A DNA stretch of 64,000 nt from Bradyrhizobium sp. Ash2021 (GTDB taxonomy: Bacteria; Pseudomonadota; Alphaproteobacteria; Rhizobiales; Xanthobacteraceae), in contig NZ_CP100604.1 in the NCBI RefSeq assembly GCF_031202265.1, forward strand, positions 8,290,501-8,354,500, read 5' to 3'. The notes under the pieces are model-generated. The model made no database searches. It was not told the DNA's origin and worked only from the letters and a program-made list of their open reading frames with translations. Shown in pieces: positions 19,174 to 27,496 of the stretch. A program made the position numbers and the translations under genes. Position 1 is the first letter of the stretch. Each line of letters starts with the position of its first letter.

Positions 19174-19827
19174 ATGGCTATTCCGGCTCCCCTGGCTGCC
19201 TCCGGAGTTTCGCGTTGCCGCCGCCGCGCCGCGGCGCCGCTGGTCCTGCTTGCGATCACCCTTGCGATCCCGCTTGCCGGCTGCTCGTTCGATCTGGGAT
19301 CGTGGGGATCCGACAGTGAAAAGCCGAAGCCGGTCGCGCAGAAACCGACCGATGATATCAGCGCCCGCAGCGCCAGCGATGCCCAGGGCTACACCACGCG
19401 CGGCCAGGTGCTGGCCAAATCCGGCAAGACCGAAGAAGCCCTTGCGGAATTCGATCGCGCGCTCGCGCTTGACCCCTACAACGCGCAAGCCCTGTACAGC
19501 CGCGGCCTGATCTATCAGGGCGAGAAGCAGCACCAGCAGGCGATCGAGGATTTCACCGCGGCCAATGGCCTGACACCGCAAAGGGCCGAGCCGCTGGTTG
19601 GTCGAGCGACCAGTTACCTCGCAATCGACAAGGCCAAGGAAGCCGCCGCCGATCTCGACGAGGCCGTGCAGGCCGACCCGAACAGCGCCCCGGCCTGGGC
19701 CGCGCGCGGCCTGACGTACGAGCGGCTCGGCGACAAGGCCAAGGCAGCCGCTTCCTACAGCCGCGCGATCGCGATCCGCCCCAGGGACGAAGCCTCGCGC
19801 AGCGGCCTCGCGCGCGTCGGCGGCTGA
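19174..19827 (+). CDS. TPR-repeat lipoprotein
   Basis: 217 aa. An Arg-rich N-terminus and hydrophobic stretch end in the lipobox LAGC at about residues 33-36, predicting export and lipid anchoring. About three to four tetratricopeptide repeats follow (residues 65-210), for example LAEFDRALALDPYNAQALYSRG and then AIEDFTAANGLTP. The ATG at 19174 gives a proper signal peptide; the longer frame overlaps the S21 tail. It is likely a scaffold for envelope complexes. A specific role cannot be named. Confidence 0.75.
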   Translation: MAIPAPLAASGVSRCRRRAAAPLVLLAITLAIPLAGCSFDLGSWGSDSEKPKPVAQKPTDDISARSASDAQGYTTRGQVLAKSGKTEEALAEFDRALALDPYNAQALYSRGLIYQGEKQHQQAIEDFTAANGLTPQRAEPLVGRATSYLAIDKAKEAAADLDEAVQADPNSAPAWAARGLTYERLGDKAKAAASYSRAIAIRPRDEASRSGLARVGG

Positions 19828-19927
19828 ATTAGCTCTTGGTTCGACGCGTTTTCTTGGGCAGATAAGTCGACGCAACCCGCCTCGCTATCCACGTGCGGGG
19901 CAGGCTTTCGCCAGAAAACGCTATTGG

Positions 19928-20917
19928 TTATTTCGGCAGGACGGCGTGAAACACCGACTTCGCCGCCGACAGCATGTCGTCGGCGACGCTGGTGTGCTCC
20001 TTGGCCATCGGCTCGGCCGCCTCGGCGCGCAGATCGAGCGGCGGCCGTACGAGCGGAATGTCGGCCGGCGGGGTCGGACGACTCGGGTCGCTGATTCCGG
20101 CATAAGGCGGCTTCGGCTGCGACCCCTGGTCGAGCGCGTCGCCTGCCGGGCTCGCTGGCGTCGACACCATGATCGGCGGCGGCAGCGGGCGTAGCGCCGG
20201 CGCGGTCACGACACGGGGGGTGTCGGGAACGCCCGCGACCTCGGGCGCACGCGGTGTATCCGGCGTACGGGCGGCCTGCTGCGCACGGGGCGCATTGTCG
20301 CTGCTGCCGCGCAGGCGCTCGATCGCGGCCCGGGCGAGATCGTTGGCGTCACGGTGCTCATCAGGCGCAACCGCGGCTTCAACCGGCGGCGCGGGATTTG
20401 GCGTCACCGCGACCGGGGCCGGGGCCACGGCAGGCGTTATCGGCTGCACGGGCGACGGAAGCACGACCCTGACGGCCGTCTTTTCACGCGGCGCCGGCGC
20501 GTGACGGCGCGGTTCGGCAGGAATGCTGGCGGTCTCAGCCGGCGCGTCGGCCGGCTTTGCATCGGCGGATTTTGCGTCAGCTTTTTCTTGAGCTTTGTCT
20601 TGAGGCTTCTCGATTACCACGGCCTTTTCGGAAGCCGACCGCTCGAGCAGCGTGCGTTCCGACATGCCCTTGGCTTTCACGCCGGCCTCGGGGAGATTGC
20701 TGACCTCGGTGGGTTTTTCGACCGGCTTGCTGTAGGCGGTGGCCTTGTGATCGGGCTTGAGATCGGTCTTGGGATCGGCGGTCGACACGGCCGCGGCGAC
20801 AGGGGCGTTGGCCCCCGGCTTGCTCACGATGTAGTGGTTGACGATGTAGGCCCCGATGATCGTCGCTGCCACCGACGGCAGGATGTCCATCGTAAATTTC
20901 TTCAGGTAATTCAGCAT
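19928..20917 (-). CDS. Membrane-anchored Pro/Ala-rich hypothetical protein
   Basis: 329 aa. One probable membrane segment lies near the N-terminus (residues 10-30, ILPSVAATIIGAYIVNHYIV). A long disordered region rich in Pro, Ala and Lys follows, then a short conserved-looking C-terminus (SVADDMLSAAKSVFHAVLPK). The ATG at 20917 has GGGGAG upstream and removes a non-conserved extension. It resembles the Rhizobiales hypothetical proteins that span the envelope, but no domain is recognised. Confidence 0.6.
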   Translation of the reverse strand: MLNYLKKFTMDILPSVAATIIGAYIVNHYIVSKPGANAPVAAAVSTADPKTDLKPDHKATAYSKPVEKPTEVSNLPEAGVKAKGMSERTLLERSASEKAVVIEKPQDKAQEKADAKSADAKPADAPAETASIPAEPRRHAPAPREKTAVRVVLPSPVQPITPAVAPAPVAVTPNPAPPVEAAVAPDEHRDANDLARAAIERLRGSSDNAPRAQQAARTPDTPRAPEVAGVPDTPRVVTAPALRPLPPPIMVSTPASPAGDALDQGSQPKPPYAGISDPSRPTPPADIPLVRPPLDLRAEAAEPMAKEHTSVADDMLSAAKSVFHAVLPK

Positions 20918-21186
20918 TGCCGGCCACTCCCCGCCGCTCTTTGATGCTGGAACTTTGAGGCACATTAAGGGATCAACTGCGACGGATCGATGGCAATTGC
21001 CCGGTCGCCGCAACGTTTCGTGTCACAGACGTTTCGATCAGCTTAAGATAGGCGGTTAAGATAGCCGGTCGGGCGCGGCCGTAACCGGCCTGATCGCCTG
21101 GAAGTCGGAACGGCTCGCGGGCCCGCCAAAGCCCAACCTGCCGTGTTCCGCACGGACATGGCGCGGAACCCCGGATGCCCGATTGG

Positions 21187-21471
21187 TTACGGTTTCAGCT
21201 CGACCTCCAGGAACACGATTTCGCTTGCCGTTTCGTTGAGAACGTCGTGTTCCACGCCGGCTTTCCGGAAATAGGATTTGCCGACGCCGAGCTGCGCTTT
21301 CGAGCGTTCGCCGTTGGGCGCCACGATGGTCATTTCACCCGACGTCACCGGCACGATCACGTAATCCATCCCATGGGTGTGATGGCCGGTGGCGCTGCCC
21401 GGCGCCAGCCGCCACTCGGTGACACGAACCTCAGGGGTGTCGACCTGAACGTCGGATTTGGCGCTGAGCAT
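21187..21471 (-). CDS. Cupin-domain protein
   Basis: 94 aa single-domain beta-barrel protein. Cupin motif 1 is seen as GHHTHGMDYVIVPVTSGE, with metal-binding His residues and a downstream Glu. Motif 2 carries the later His in KAGVEHDVLNET. Start at 21471 (MLSAKSDV) is chosen because a longer frame would overlap the antiporter gene. It lies 34 bases downstream of the antiporter gene on the same strand and may be cotranscribed. Substrate is unknown. Confidence 0.75.
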   Translation of the reverse strand: MLSAKSDVQVDTPEVRVTEWRLAPGSATGHHTHGMDYVIVPVTSGEMTIVAPNGERSKAQLGVGKSYFRKAGVEHDVLNETASEIVFLEVELKP

Positions 21472-21505
21472 GGTTTGGTTCACTCCGGGGACTTGCGGCA
21501 AGTAA

Positions 21506-22603
21506 TTACGGCACGAATACCATGAACACGAATACGGCAAACACCACCATATGCACCAGCCCGAACAGGATGTTGGTGCGGCCGGTGCCGAAGGTGAGGA
21601 TGCTGAGGAAGAACGTCAACAGCAGCAAAACCATATACTCGTCGATCAGTCCGAGTTCCAACGACTTGTTGAACGCGAAGGCGACAACCGCCACCGCCGG
21701 AACCGTCAACCCGATGGTCGCCAGCGACGAACCGAGCGCCAGATTGATGCTCTTCTGCAGGTCGTTCTTTCGCGCGGCGGCGACGGCGGCGACACCTTCG
21801 GGCAGCAAGATCAATAGTGCCACCAGCAAACCGGCAAAGGCCGGCGGCGCGCCGATCATCGAGGTCGCGACATCGACCACGAGCGAAAACTTCTTCGCCA
21901 GCAGCACGACCGCCAGCAGCGAGACCAGCAGCAGCACCATACTCAGCGCAAACATACGATTCGAAATCTGCGTTCCGCCCTCCGCGCCGCCGACGGCGTC
22001 GCTGATGAAGAAATCGCGATGCCGGATGGTCTGGGTGTAGAGGAACACGCCGTAGAGAAGCAGGGTGACCACACCGACGAAGCCAAGCTGGGCTGCCGAA
22101 TAGACCGGCCCCGGCGTCGTCAGCGTGTAATTGGGCATGATCAGCGTGATGGTCGCCAGCACGAACAGAACGCTGAGATAAAGGTTGGCGCCGGAGACTT
22201 GGAAATCCTGCTCGCGATAACGCAGGCCGCCAATGAAGATGCAGACACCGACGAGGCCGTTGCACACGATCATGACCACGGCAAACACCGTGTCGCGCGC
22301 CAATCCGGGCGCAGGCTTTTCACCCAGCATGATGGTCGCGATCAGCGCGACCTCGATGATGGTGACCGCGAGCGTCAACAGCAGCGTGCCATAGGGCTCG
22401 CCGATCCGCTCGGCGATAATCTCGGCGTGATGGACCGCCGCGAACACGGTGCCGAACAGGATCGCGAGCAGTACCGCCGCGAACACCAGCCCACCGGCCG
22501 ACGGCCTGAACGACAGTCCGAGCGCGCTGGCGACCACAAAAAGCAGCACCGCCAGTGCCGGAAAAATCCATGCCGATCGCGGCATCGGGCCGTGTGCGCT
22601 CAT
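21506..22603 (-). CDS. chaA: Calcium/cation:proton antiporter (ChaA/Cax family)
   Basis: 365 aa inner-membrane antiporter with about 11 helices. The paired alpha-repeats of the family show TIIEVALIATIML with its acidic residue near residue 84, and LLILLPEGVAAVAAARKNDLQKSINLALGS near residues 263-290. Both carry the conserved Glu and Asn/Ser needed for cation exchange. The central loop has GGAEGGTQ. It should extrude Ca2+ or Na+ against protons. It is followed by the cupin gene. Confidence 0.85.
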   Translation of the reverse strand: MSAHGPMPRSAWIFPALAVLLFVVASALGLSFRPSAGGLVFAAVLLAILFGTVFAAVHHAEIIAERIGEPYGTLLLTLAVTIIEVALIATIMLGEKPAPGLARDTVFAVVMIVCNGLVGVCIFIGGLRYREQDFQVSGANLYLSVLFVLATITLIMPNYTLTTPGPVYSAAQLGFVGVVTLLLYGVFLYTQTIRHRDFFISDAVGGAEGGTQISNRMFALSMVLLLVSLLAVVLLAKKFSLVVDVATSMIGAPPAFAGLLVALLILLPEGVAAVAAARKNDLQKSINLALGSSLATIGLTVPAVAVVAFAFNKSLELGLIDEYMVLLLLTFFLSILTFGTGRTNILFGLVHMVVFAVFVFMVFVP

Positions 22604-22659
22604 GCAACCAAATCCTCAAAAATCCTGCGCGCGGACTATGCGCCAAACAATCGCGGCCG

Positions 22660-23466
22660 TCAGCCTTTCGCTGCATTGATGAATTGTCGCGCTACCTCAC
22701 TCGCGCCAAAACTGTCCAGATCGTTGTGGCCGCCTTCGGGGAAGCGGACGAACTGCTTCGGTTCGTGCGCGAGCGCGAACAGCCGTTCGCCAAAGGCAAT
22801 CGGAATCGTGGGATCGCGCGCGCCATGCATGATCAGGAGCGGCGCTTTGACCCGCGCGATTCGCTGGTCGGAGCGAAAGGAATCCAGCATCACCAGCCGC
22901 ACCGGAAAAATCCAGAACGCCGCGGCGGCGACGTCCACGATCGACGTATAGGGCGCCTCAAGGATCAGCCTGCCAACCGGTTGTTCGGCCGCGACCGCCA
23001 CCGCGACACCGGTGCCGAGCGAAAAACCCCAGACCACAATCCGGTCCGCGCTATAGCGCGCCGTCGTAAAGGCATAGGCCGCCGCGGCATCCGCGAGCAC
23101 GCCGCCCTCGCTCGGTTTTCCGCTCGAGCCGGCATAGCCGCGATACGACAGGGCGACGACGCCGGTCCCGTCCGAGATCAGATCGCGAAAGCGGCCAAAG
23201 AAACCGGCGAGATAATCGCCGTTGCCGTGGAAATAAAGCACCACCGGGTGACCCGGTTTCGCCGGCACATGCCAGACGATGACCTTCTCGCCATCGGCCG
23301 TGGTCAGGATATGCTCTTCGGCTTCCGGAAAGCCGGCCGCTTCCGGCGAGGTGCGCGCCGTTTGCGGGACCGGAAACAGGAACGCCCGCTGCACCAGGAA
23401 CAGCACGGCCAGACCGCAGGCATAGCCGACCGAAACGATGATCAGCAGCCATTTCAGCGCGGTCAT
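22660..23466 (-). CDS. Alpha/beta hydrolase, membrane anchored
   Basis: 268 aa. An N-terminal hydrophobic anchor (residues 5-27) precedes an alpha/beta hydrolase fold. The oxyanion region is YFHGNGD, the nucleophile elbow GFSLGTG, the acid is Asp in MHGARDPTIP, and the catalytic His is in GGHNDLDS. It resembles the BEM46/ABHD13 type of serine hydrolase. The start MTALKWLL at 23466 is 17 bases behind the pntB stop, so it may be read through from the pnt operon. Substrate is unknown. Confidence 0.8.
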   Translation of the reverse strand: MTALKWLLIIVSVGYACGLAVLFLVQRAFLFPVPQTARTSPEAAGFPEAEEHILTTADGEKVIVWHVPAKPGHPVVLYFHGNGDYLAGFFGRFRDLISDGTGVVALSYRGYAGSSGKPSEGGVLADAAAAYAFTTARYSADRIVVWGFSLGTGVAVAVAAEQPVGRLILEAPYTSIVDVAAAAFWIFPVRLVMLDSFRSDQRIARVKAPLLIMHGARDPTIPIAFGERLFALAHEPKQFVRFPEGGHNDLDSFGASEVARQFINAAKG

Positions 23467-23483
23467 GATTTCCCGACGGTGGG

Positions 23484-24881
23484 TTACATCGCCTTGACGA
23501 TGTTCTCGGTGACCTTCTTGGCGTCGCCGAGCAGCATCATGGTGTTGTCGCGATAGAACAGCGGATTGTCGATGCCGGCATAGCCCGAGGCCAGCGAGCG
23601 TTTGATGAACATCACGGTGCCGGCCTTCCACACCTGCAGTACCGGCATGCCGTAGATCGGCGAGGTCTTGTCGTCCTCGGCGGCCGGGTTGGTGACGTCG
23701 TTGGCGCCGATCACGAAGGCAATGTCGGCCTGGGCGAATTCGGAGTTGATGTCCTCGAGCTCGAACACCTCGTCATAGGGCACGTTGGCCTCGGCGAGCA
23801 GCACGTTCATATGGCCGGGCATGCGGCCCGCGACCGGGTGAATCGCGTACTTCACCTCGACGCCTTCCTTCTTCAGCGTGTCGGCCATTTCGCGCAGCGC
23901 ATGCTGGGCCTGCGCCACCGCCATGCCGTAACCGGGCACGATGATGACCTTGGAGGCGTTCTTCATGATGAAGGCGGCGTCGTCGGCGGAGCCGAGCTTC
24001 GCCGGCTTCTGTTCGCCGCCACCGCCGCCGGCTGCCGCCGTCTCGCCGCCGAAGCCACCGAGGATGACCGAGATGAAGGAACGGTTCATCGCGTGGCACA
24101 TGATGTAGGACAGGATCGCGCCGGAGGAGCCGACCAGCGCGCCGGTGATGATCAGCGCCGAATTGCCGAGCGTGAAGCCGATGCCGGCCGCGGCCCAGCC
24201 GGAATAGGAGTTCAGCATCGAGATCACGACCGGCATGTCGGCGCCGCCGATCGGGATGATCATGAGCACGCCGAGCGCCAGCGCGATGATCGTGATCAGC
24301 CAGAAGTCGAGCGCGCTGCCGGAGAGCACGAGGCCGACGATGAAGAACACCAGGGCCAGGGCCAGGGCGATGTTGATGATGTGGCGTCCGGGCAGGATGA
24401 TCGGCGCGCCGCTCATGCGGGCCGACAGTTTCAGGAACGCGATCACCGAGCCGGTGAAGGTCAGCGCGCCGATGGCGACGCCGAGCGACATTTCGACCAG
24501 GCTCTGCGCATGAATGTTGCCGGGGGTGCCGATGTCGAAGGCTTCCGGAGCATAGAAGGCACCGGCGGCGACCAGCACCGCGGCCATGCCAACCAGCGAA
24601 TGGAACGCGGCGACGAGTTCCGGCATCGAGGTCATCGGCACCCGGCGCGCAATCACCGCACCGATGCTGCCGCCGATCGCAATGCCGAGCACGACCAACA
24701 GCCAGGCGAGACCGTCCGCCGGCGGATGGCTGGCCAGCGTGGTCGCGATCGCGATCACCATGCCGATCATGCCGAAGAAATTGCCCTGCCGGGATGAGGC
24801 CGGACTGGACAGCCCGCGCAGCGACAGGATGAACAACACACCCGCCACGAGATACAAAACTGCAGCCAGATTGGCGTTCAT
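23484..24881 (-). CDS. pntB: NAD(P) transhydrogenase subunit beta
   Basis: 465 aa. Membrane domain II with about nine helices is followed by the NADP(H)-binding domain III. Key motifs are GASGAI-like GSSGAILSYIMCHAMNRS near the junction, then VIIVPGYGMAVAQAQ (the Gly-rich NADP site), HPVAGRMPGHMNVLLAEA and IGANDVTNPAA. With PntAA and PntAB it couples hydride transfer from NADH to NADP+ to proton flow across the inner membrane. The start at 24881 (MNANLAAV) matches the family. Confidence 0.93.
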   Translation of the reverse strand: MNANLAAVLYLVAGVLFILSLRGLSSPASSRQGNFFGMIGMVIAIATTLASHPPADGLAWLLVVLGIAIGGSIGAVIARRVPMTSMPELVAAFHSLVGMAAVLVAAGAFYAPEAFDIGTPGNIHAQSLVEMSLGVAIGALTFTGSVIAFLKLSARMSGAPIILPGRHIINIALALALVFFIVGLVLSGSALDFWLITIIALALGVLMIIPIGGADMPVVISMLNSYSGWAAAGIGFTLGNSALIITGALVGSSGAILSYIMCHAMNRSFISVILGGFGGETAAAGGGGGEQKPAKLGSADDAAFIMKNASKVIIVPGYGMAVAQAQHALREMADTLKKEGVEVKYAIHPVAGRMPGHMNVLLAEANVPYDEVFELEDINSEFAQADIAFVIGANDVTNPAAEDDKTSPIYGMPVLQVWKAGTVMFIKRSLASGYAGIDNPLFYRDNTMMLLGDAKKVTENIVKAM

Positions 24882-24924
24882 CTCAGGTCCCCCTTTATCT
24901 TCGTCACCCCGAGGTGCACGCCGC

Positions 24925-25242
24925 TCACTTGGCCTTCTTCTTGTACATCGCCAGCATGCGCTGGGTGACAAGGAAGCCGCCGAAGATATTCACGCTGGCG
25001 AAGATCAGGGCGATGAAGCCAAAGCCGCGCGCCCAGCCGCTGCCGCCACTGACCATGCCGACACCGCCCGCGAGCAGCGCGCCGACCACGATCACCGAAG
25101 AGATCGCATTCGTCACCGACATCAGCGGGGTATGCAGCGCAGGGGTCACCGACCACACCACGAAATAGCCGACGAACACGGCGAGGACGAAAATCGACAG
25201 CCGGAACGTAAAGGGATCAACGACTTGGGCTACATGCTCCAT
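24925..25242 (-). CDS. pntAB: NAD(P) transhydrogenase subunit alpha part 2
   Basis: 105 aa with three to four helices, the membrane part that is fused to domain I in E. coli but separate in alphaproteobacteria. Typical stretches are [27 protein letters not shown] and [23 protein letters not shown]. It lies between pntAA (10 bases) and pntB (43 bases) in one operon. Confidence 0.93.
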   Translation of the reverse strand: MEHVAQVVDPFTFRLSIFVLAVFVGYFVVWSVTPALHTPLMSVTNAISSVIVVGALLAGGVGMVSGGSGWARGFGFIALIFASVNIFGGFLVTQRMLAMYKKKAK

Positions 25243-25252
25243 GGCTCTCTCC

Positions 25253-26380
25253 TTATGCTTTCGGCTGGAAGTTCGGATGGATGACGGCGCCGTCCTTGGT
25301 CAGCGCGGTGGCTTTCACCAGTTCGTCCTCCCAGTTCACCGCGAGCGACTTGCTGGGCTTGTCGATCAGGGTCTCGATGAATGAAAACAGGTTGCGGGCG
25401 TACAGGCTCGACGCCGATGCCGCGACGCGGCCGGCGACATTGGTGTAGCCAACGATCTTGACGCCGTCGGCGTCGACGATCTCGCCGGGCTTGGCGCCCT
25501 CGACATTGCCGCCGCGCTCGACCGCGAGATCGACCAGCACCGAACCCGGCTTCATCGACTTGACCATCTCGCTGCTGACGAGTTTCGGCGCCGGGCGCCC
25601 CGGGATCAGCGCCGTCGTGATCACGATGTCCTGCTTCTTGAGATGTTCGGCGGTGAGCGCGGCCTGCTTGGCCTGGTACTCTTTCGACATTTCCTTGGCG
25701 TAGCCGCCGGCGGTCTGGGCGTTCTTGAACTCTTCGTCCTCGACCGCGAGGAATTTGGCGCCGAGACTTTCGACCTGCTCTTTCGTCGCGGGCCGCACGT
25801 CAGTCGCGGTGACGACGGCGCCGAGCCGCCGCGCGGTCGCGATCGCCTGCAGGCCGGCAACGCCGACGCCCATCACGAACACTTTGGCGGCCGGAATGGT
25901 GCCGGCCGCGGTCATCATCATCGGGAAGGCGCGGCCGAAAGCTTCGGCCGCCTCGATCACCGCGCGATAGCCGGCCAGATTCGCCTGGCTGGACAGCACA
26001 TCCATCACCTGGGCGCGGGTGATGCGCGGCATCAATTCCATCGCGAACGCCGAGACGCCGGCATCCGCGATGGTTTTCAGCGCGGCCTCATTGCCGTAGG
26101 GATCCATGATGGCGATCACCAGCGCGCCGCGCTTGTACTGGGCAAGCTCGGAGGCTTCCGGCCGCTTCACCTTGATGATGATGTCGGCATCCTTCAACGC
26201 GTCCGCGCTGACGGTAGCGCCGGCCGCGGTGAATTCCGAATCCGGCAGGCCCGACTTGATCCCCGCGCCAGGCTCGACCGCGATATCGACGCCCAACGCC
26301 TTGAACTTCTTGATGGTGTCGGGGGAAGCGGCGACCCGCGGCTCGGATGGATCGATTTCCTTGGCAACGGCAATCTTCAT
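25253..26380 (-). CDS. pntAA: NAD(P) transhydrogenase subunit alpha part 1
   Basis: 375 aa soluble NAD(H)-binding domain I. It starts [20 protein letters not shown], carries [20 protein letters not shown] in the first lobe, the nucleotide-binding [20 protein letters not shown], and ends in the mobile-loop region with [13 protein letters not shown]. It is the first gene of the pntAA-pntAB-pntB operon. Confidence 0.93.
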   Translation of the reverse strand: MKIAVAKEIDPSEPRVAASPDTIKKFKALGVDIAVEPGAGIKSGLPDSEFTAAGATVSADALKDADIIIKVKRPEASELAQYKRGALVIAIMDPYGNEAALKTIADAGVSAFAMELMPRITRAQVMDVLSSQANLAGYRAVIEAAEAFGRAFPMMMTAAGTIPAAKVFVMGVGVAGLQAIATARRLGAVVTATDVRPATKEQVESLGAKFLAVEDEEFKNAQTAGGYAKEMSKEYQAKQAALTAEHLKKQDIVITTALIPGRPAPKLVSSEMVKSMKPGSVLVDLAVERGGNVEGAKPGEIVDADGVKIVGYTNVAGRVAASASSLYARNLFSFIETLIDKPSKSLAVNWEDELVKATALTKDGAVIHPNFQPKA

Positions 26381-26517
26381 GGGGCCTCCGGCGGCGCGAG
26401 GGGCGCGCGCACAATCAAACTAGCGTTATTTTCGCCAGCTTGGATACCGGTTTCGCAACCGGATGAGATGCAATTTTTCGGATCGCCGCCGGATCCGGCG
26501 GCGCAGCCGGCGATGGA

Positions 26518-26670
26518 TCAAGTGAGAAAGAAGCCCATCAGGGCGACGATGATGACGACGGCGGCAGTGCCGTATTTCACCAGCATGATGAAACCTTCAT
26601 AGGTCTGCTCATGGGCCGGATAATCGTTGCCATCCGCGGTCGTGTAGGCCACTTCGTTATGGTCAGCCAT
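26518..26670 (-). CDS. aa3-type cytochrome c oxidase subunit IV
   Basis: A 50 aa protein. It starts MADHNEVAYTTADGNDYPAH, then EQTYEGFIMLVKYGT, and ends in a single membrane helix (VVIIVALMGFF). This is the bacterial aa3 oxidase subunit IV pattern (PF07835): an acidic cytoplasmic head with the YxxHExTYxGF motif and one helix. Its neighbours are the transhydrogenase genes, a common location in Rhizobiales; the catalytic oxidase subunits are elsewhere. Confidence 0.85.
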   Translation of the reverse strand: MADHNEVAYTTADGNDYPAHEQTYEGFIMLVKYGTAAVVIIVALMGFFLT

Positions 26671-26766
26671 CGGTATCCCCAGTCAAAGTTCGAAATCTGG
26701 CGTCGAAATACCGCAAAGTGGTTGGGAGGGCAACGCCGGACGAACCTCTAATGGCCACTTATCGGG

Positions 26767-27153
26767 TCATTCGGAAGGCCAATTATCCCTGATCCAGCGG
26801 GTTAGGCTCGCCTCGCTCACTTCGCCGGCGGCAAGGGAAAGAATCATAGCCGCCGCCTCCGCTTCAGGCACGATAAAATCAACGCCGTTCACGCCCAGGA
26901 AGGTGTACAGCGCCAGCAGCGAGGTGCGCTTATTGCCGTCTACAAACGGATGATTGCGCGCGATCCCAAAGGCGTAGGCCGCCGCCAGTTCGGGCAGGTC
27001 AGCCTGCTCATAGGACCACCTGTTTTTCGGCCGATCGAGAGCAGATTCGAGCATGCCCTCGTCTCGCAAACCGCTTGCGCCACCGTGGATCGTGAGTTGC
27101 TCATCGTGGATCGCAACAATCATTTGGCGGGTGAGCCAAAACGGCTCGGTCAT
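26767..27153 (-). CDS. doc: Doc/Fic-family toxin
   Basis: 128 aa. The Fic-fold active motif reads HPFVDGNKRT near residues 68-77. This is the Doc form, with Lys in place of the second Gly of AMP-transferring Fic proteins, so a kinase activity on elongation factor Tu would be expected from the family. N-terminal IVAIHDEQLTIHGG and LRDEGMLESAL are typical Doc lead-ins. It overlaps the antitoxin gene by four bases (ATGA) and is translated from the same transcript. Confidence 0.88.
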   Translation of the reverse strand: MTEPFWLTRQMIVAIHDEQLTIHGGASGLRDEGMLESALDRPKNRWSYEQADLPELAAAYAFGIARNHPFVDGNKRTSLLALYTFLGVNGVDFIVPEAEAAAMILSLAAGEVSEASLTRWIRDNWPSE

Positions 27154-27422
27154 TTGGCAAGCTCGGCCAAGGCATTGTGGTAACGCTTCATGCCACGCCG
27201 CGCGACTTCCATCGCCTTCTCAAAATCCGGATCGTGGGGAGTTAGTCGAACTCCACCGTCGGGCGTAAGTGTCGCATAAAGCGTATCGCCAACGCTGACA
27301 TTCATTCGAGCCATTACATCCTTCGAGAGGATAATCCCCGAAGAATTGCCAATCTTCTTGATCTCGACTGTTCCGATTAATTGGCCACGGGTATCAGGCG
27401 CAATTTTCGATCGTTCGCTCAT
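27150..27422 (-). CDS. AbrB/MazE-type antitoxin
   Basis: 90 aa. The swapped-hairpin DNA-binding domain covers about residues 15-60: VEIKKIGNSSGIILSKDVMARM, then VGDTLYATLTPDGGVRLTP. The C-terminal helix (FEKAMEVARRGMKRYHNALAELA) should wrap and block the Doc toxin. It precedes the toxin gene, as in most such modules, and its start is preceded by a perfect palindrome that is the likely autoregulatory operator. Pairing of an AbrB-type antitoxin with Doc, rather than Phd, is known but less common. Confidence 0.85.
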   Translation of the reverse strand: MSERSKIAPDTRGQLIGTVEIKKIGNSSGIILSKDVMARMNVSVGDTLYATLTPDGGVRLTPHDPDFEKAMEVARRGMKRYHNALAELAK

Positions 27423-27431
27423 GGCCGAATC

Positions 27432-27456
27432 TCCGTTATACGGAATGTATAACGGA
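27432..27456. promoter_or_regulatory. Palindromic operator of the toxin-antitoxin operon
   Basis: Perfect inverted repeat with ten-base arms TCCGTTATAC and GTATAACGGA and the five-base spacer GGAAT. It begins 10 bases upstream of the antitoxin start codon. AT-rich TATAC/GTATA half-sites are typical targets of AbrB/MazE antitoxins. The site probably overlaps the promoter and mediates conditional repression by the antitoxin-toxin complex. Confidence 0.8.
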
Positions 27457-27496
27457 ATTTACCTCTCCGTTCAACAGATGTTTTACGTGGGAACCC

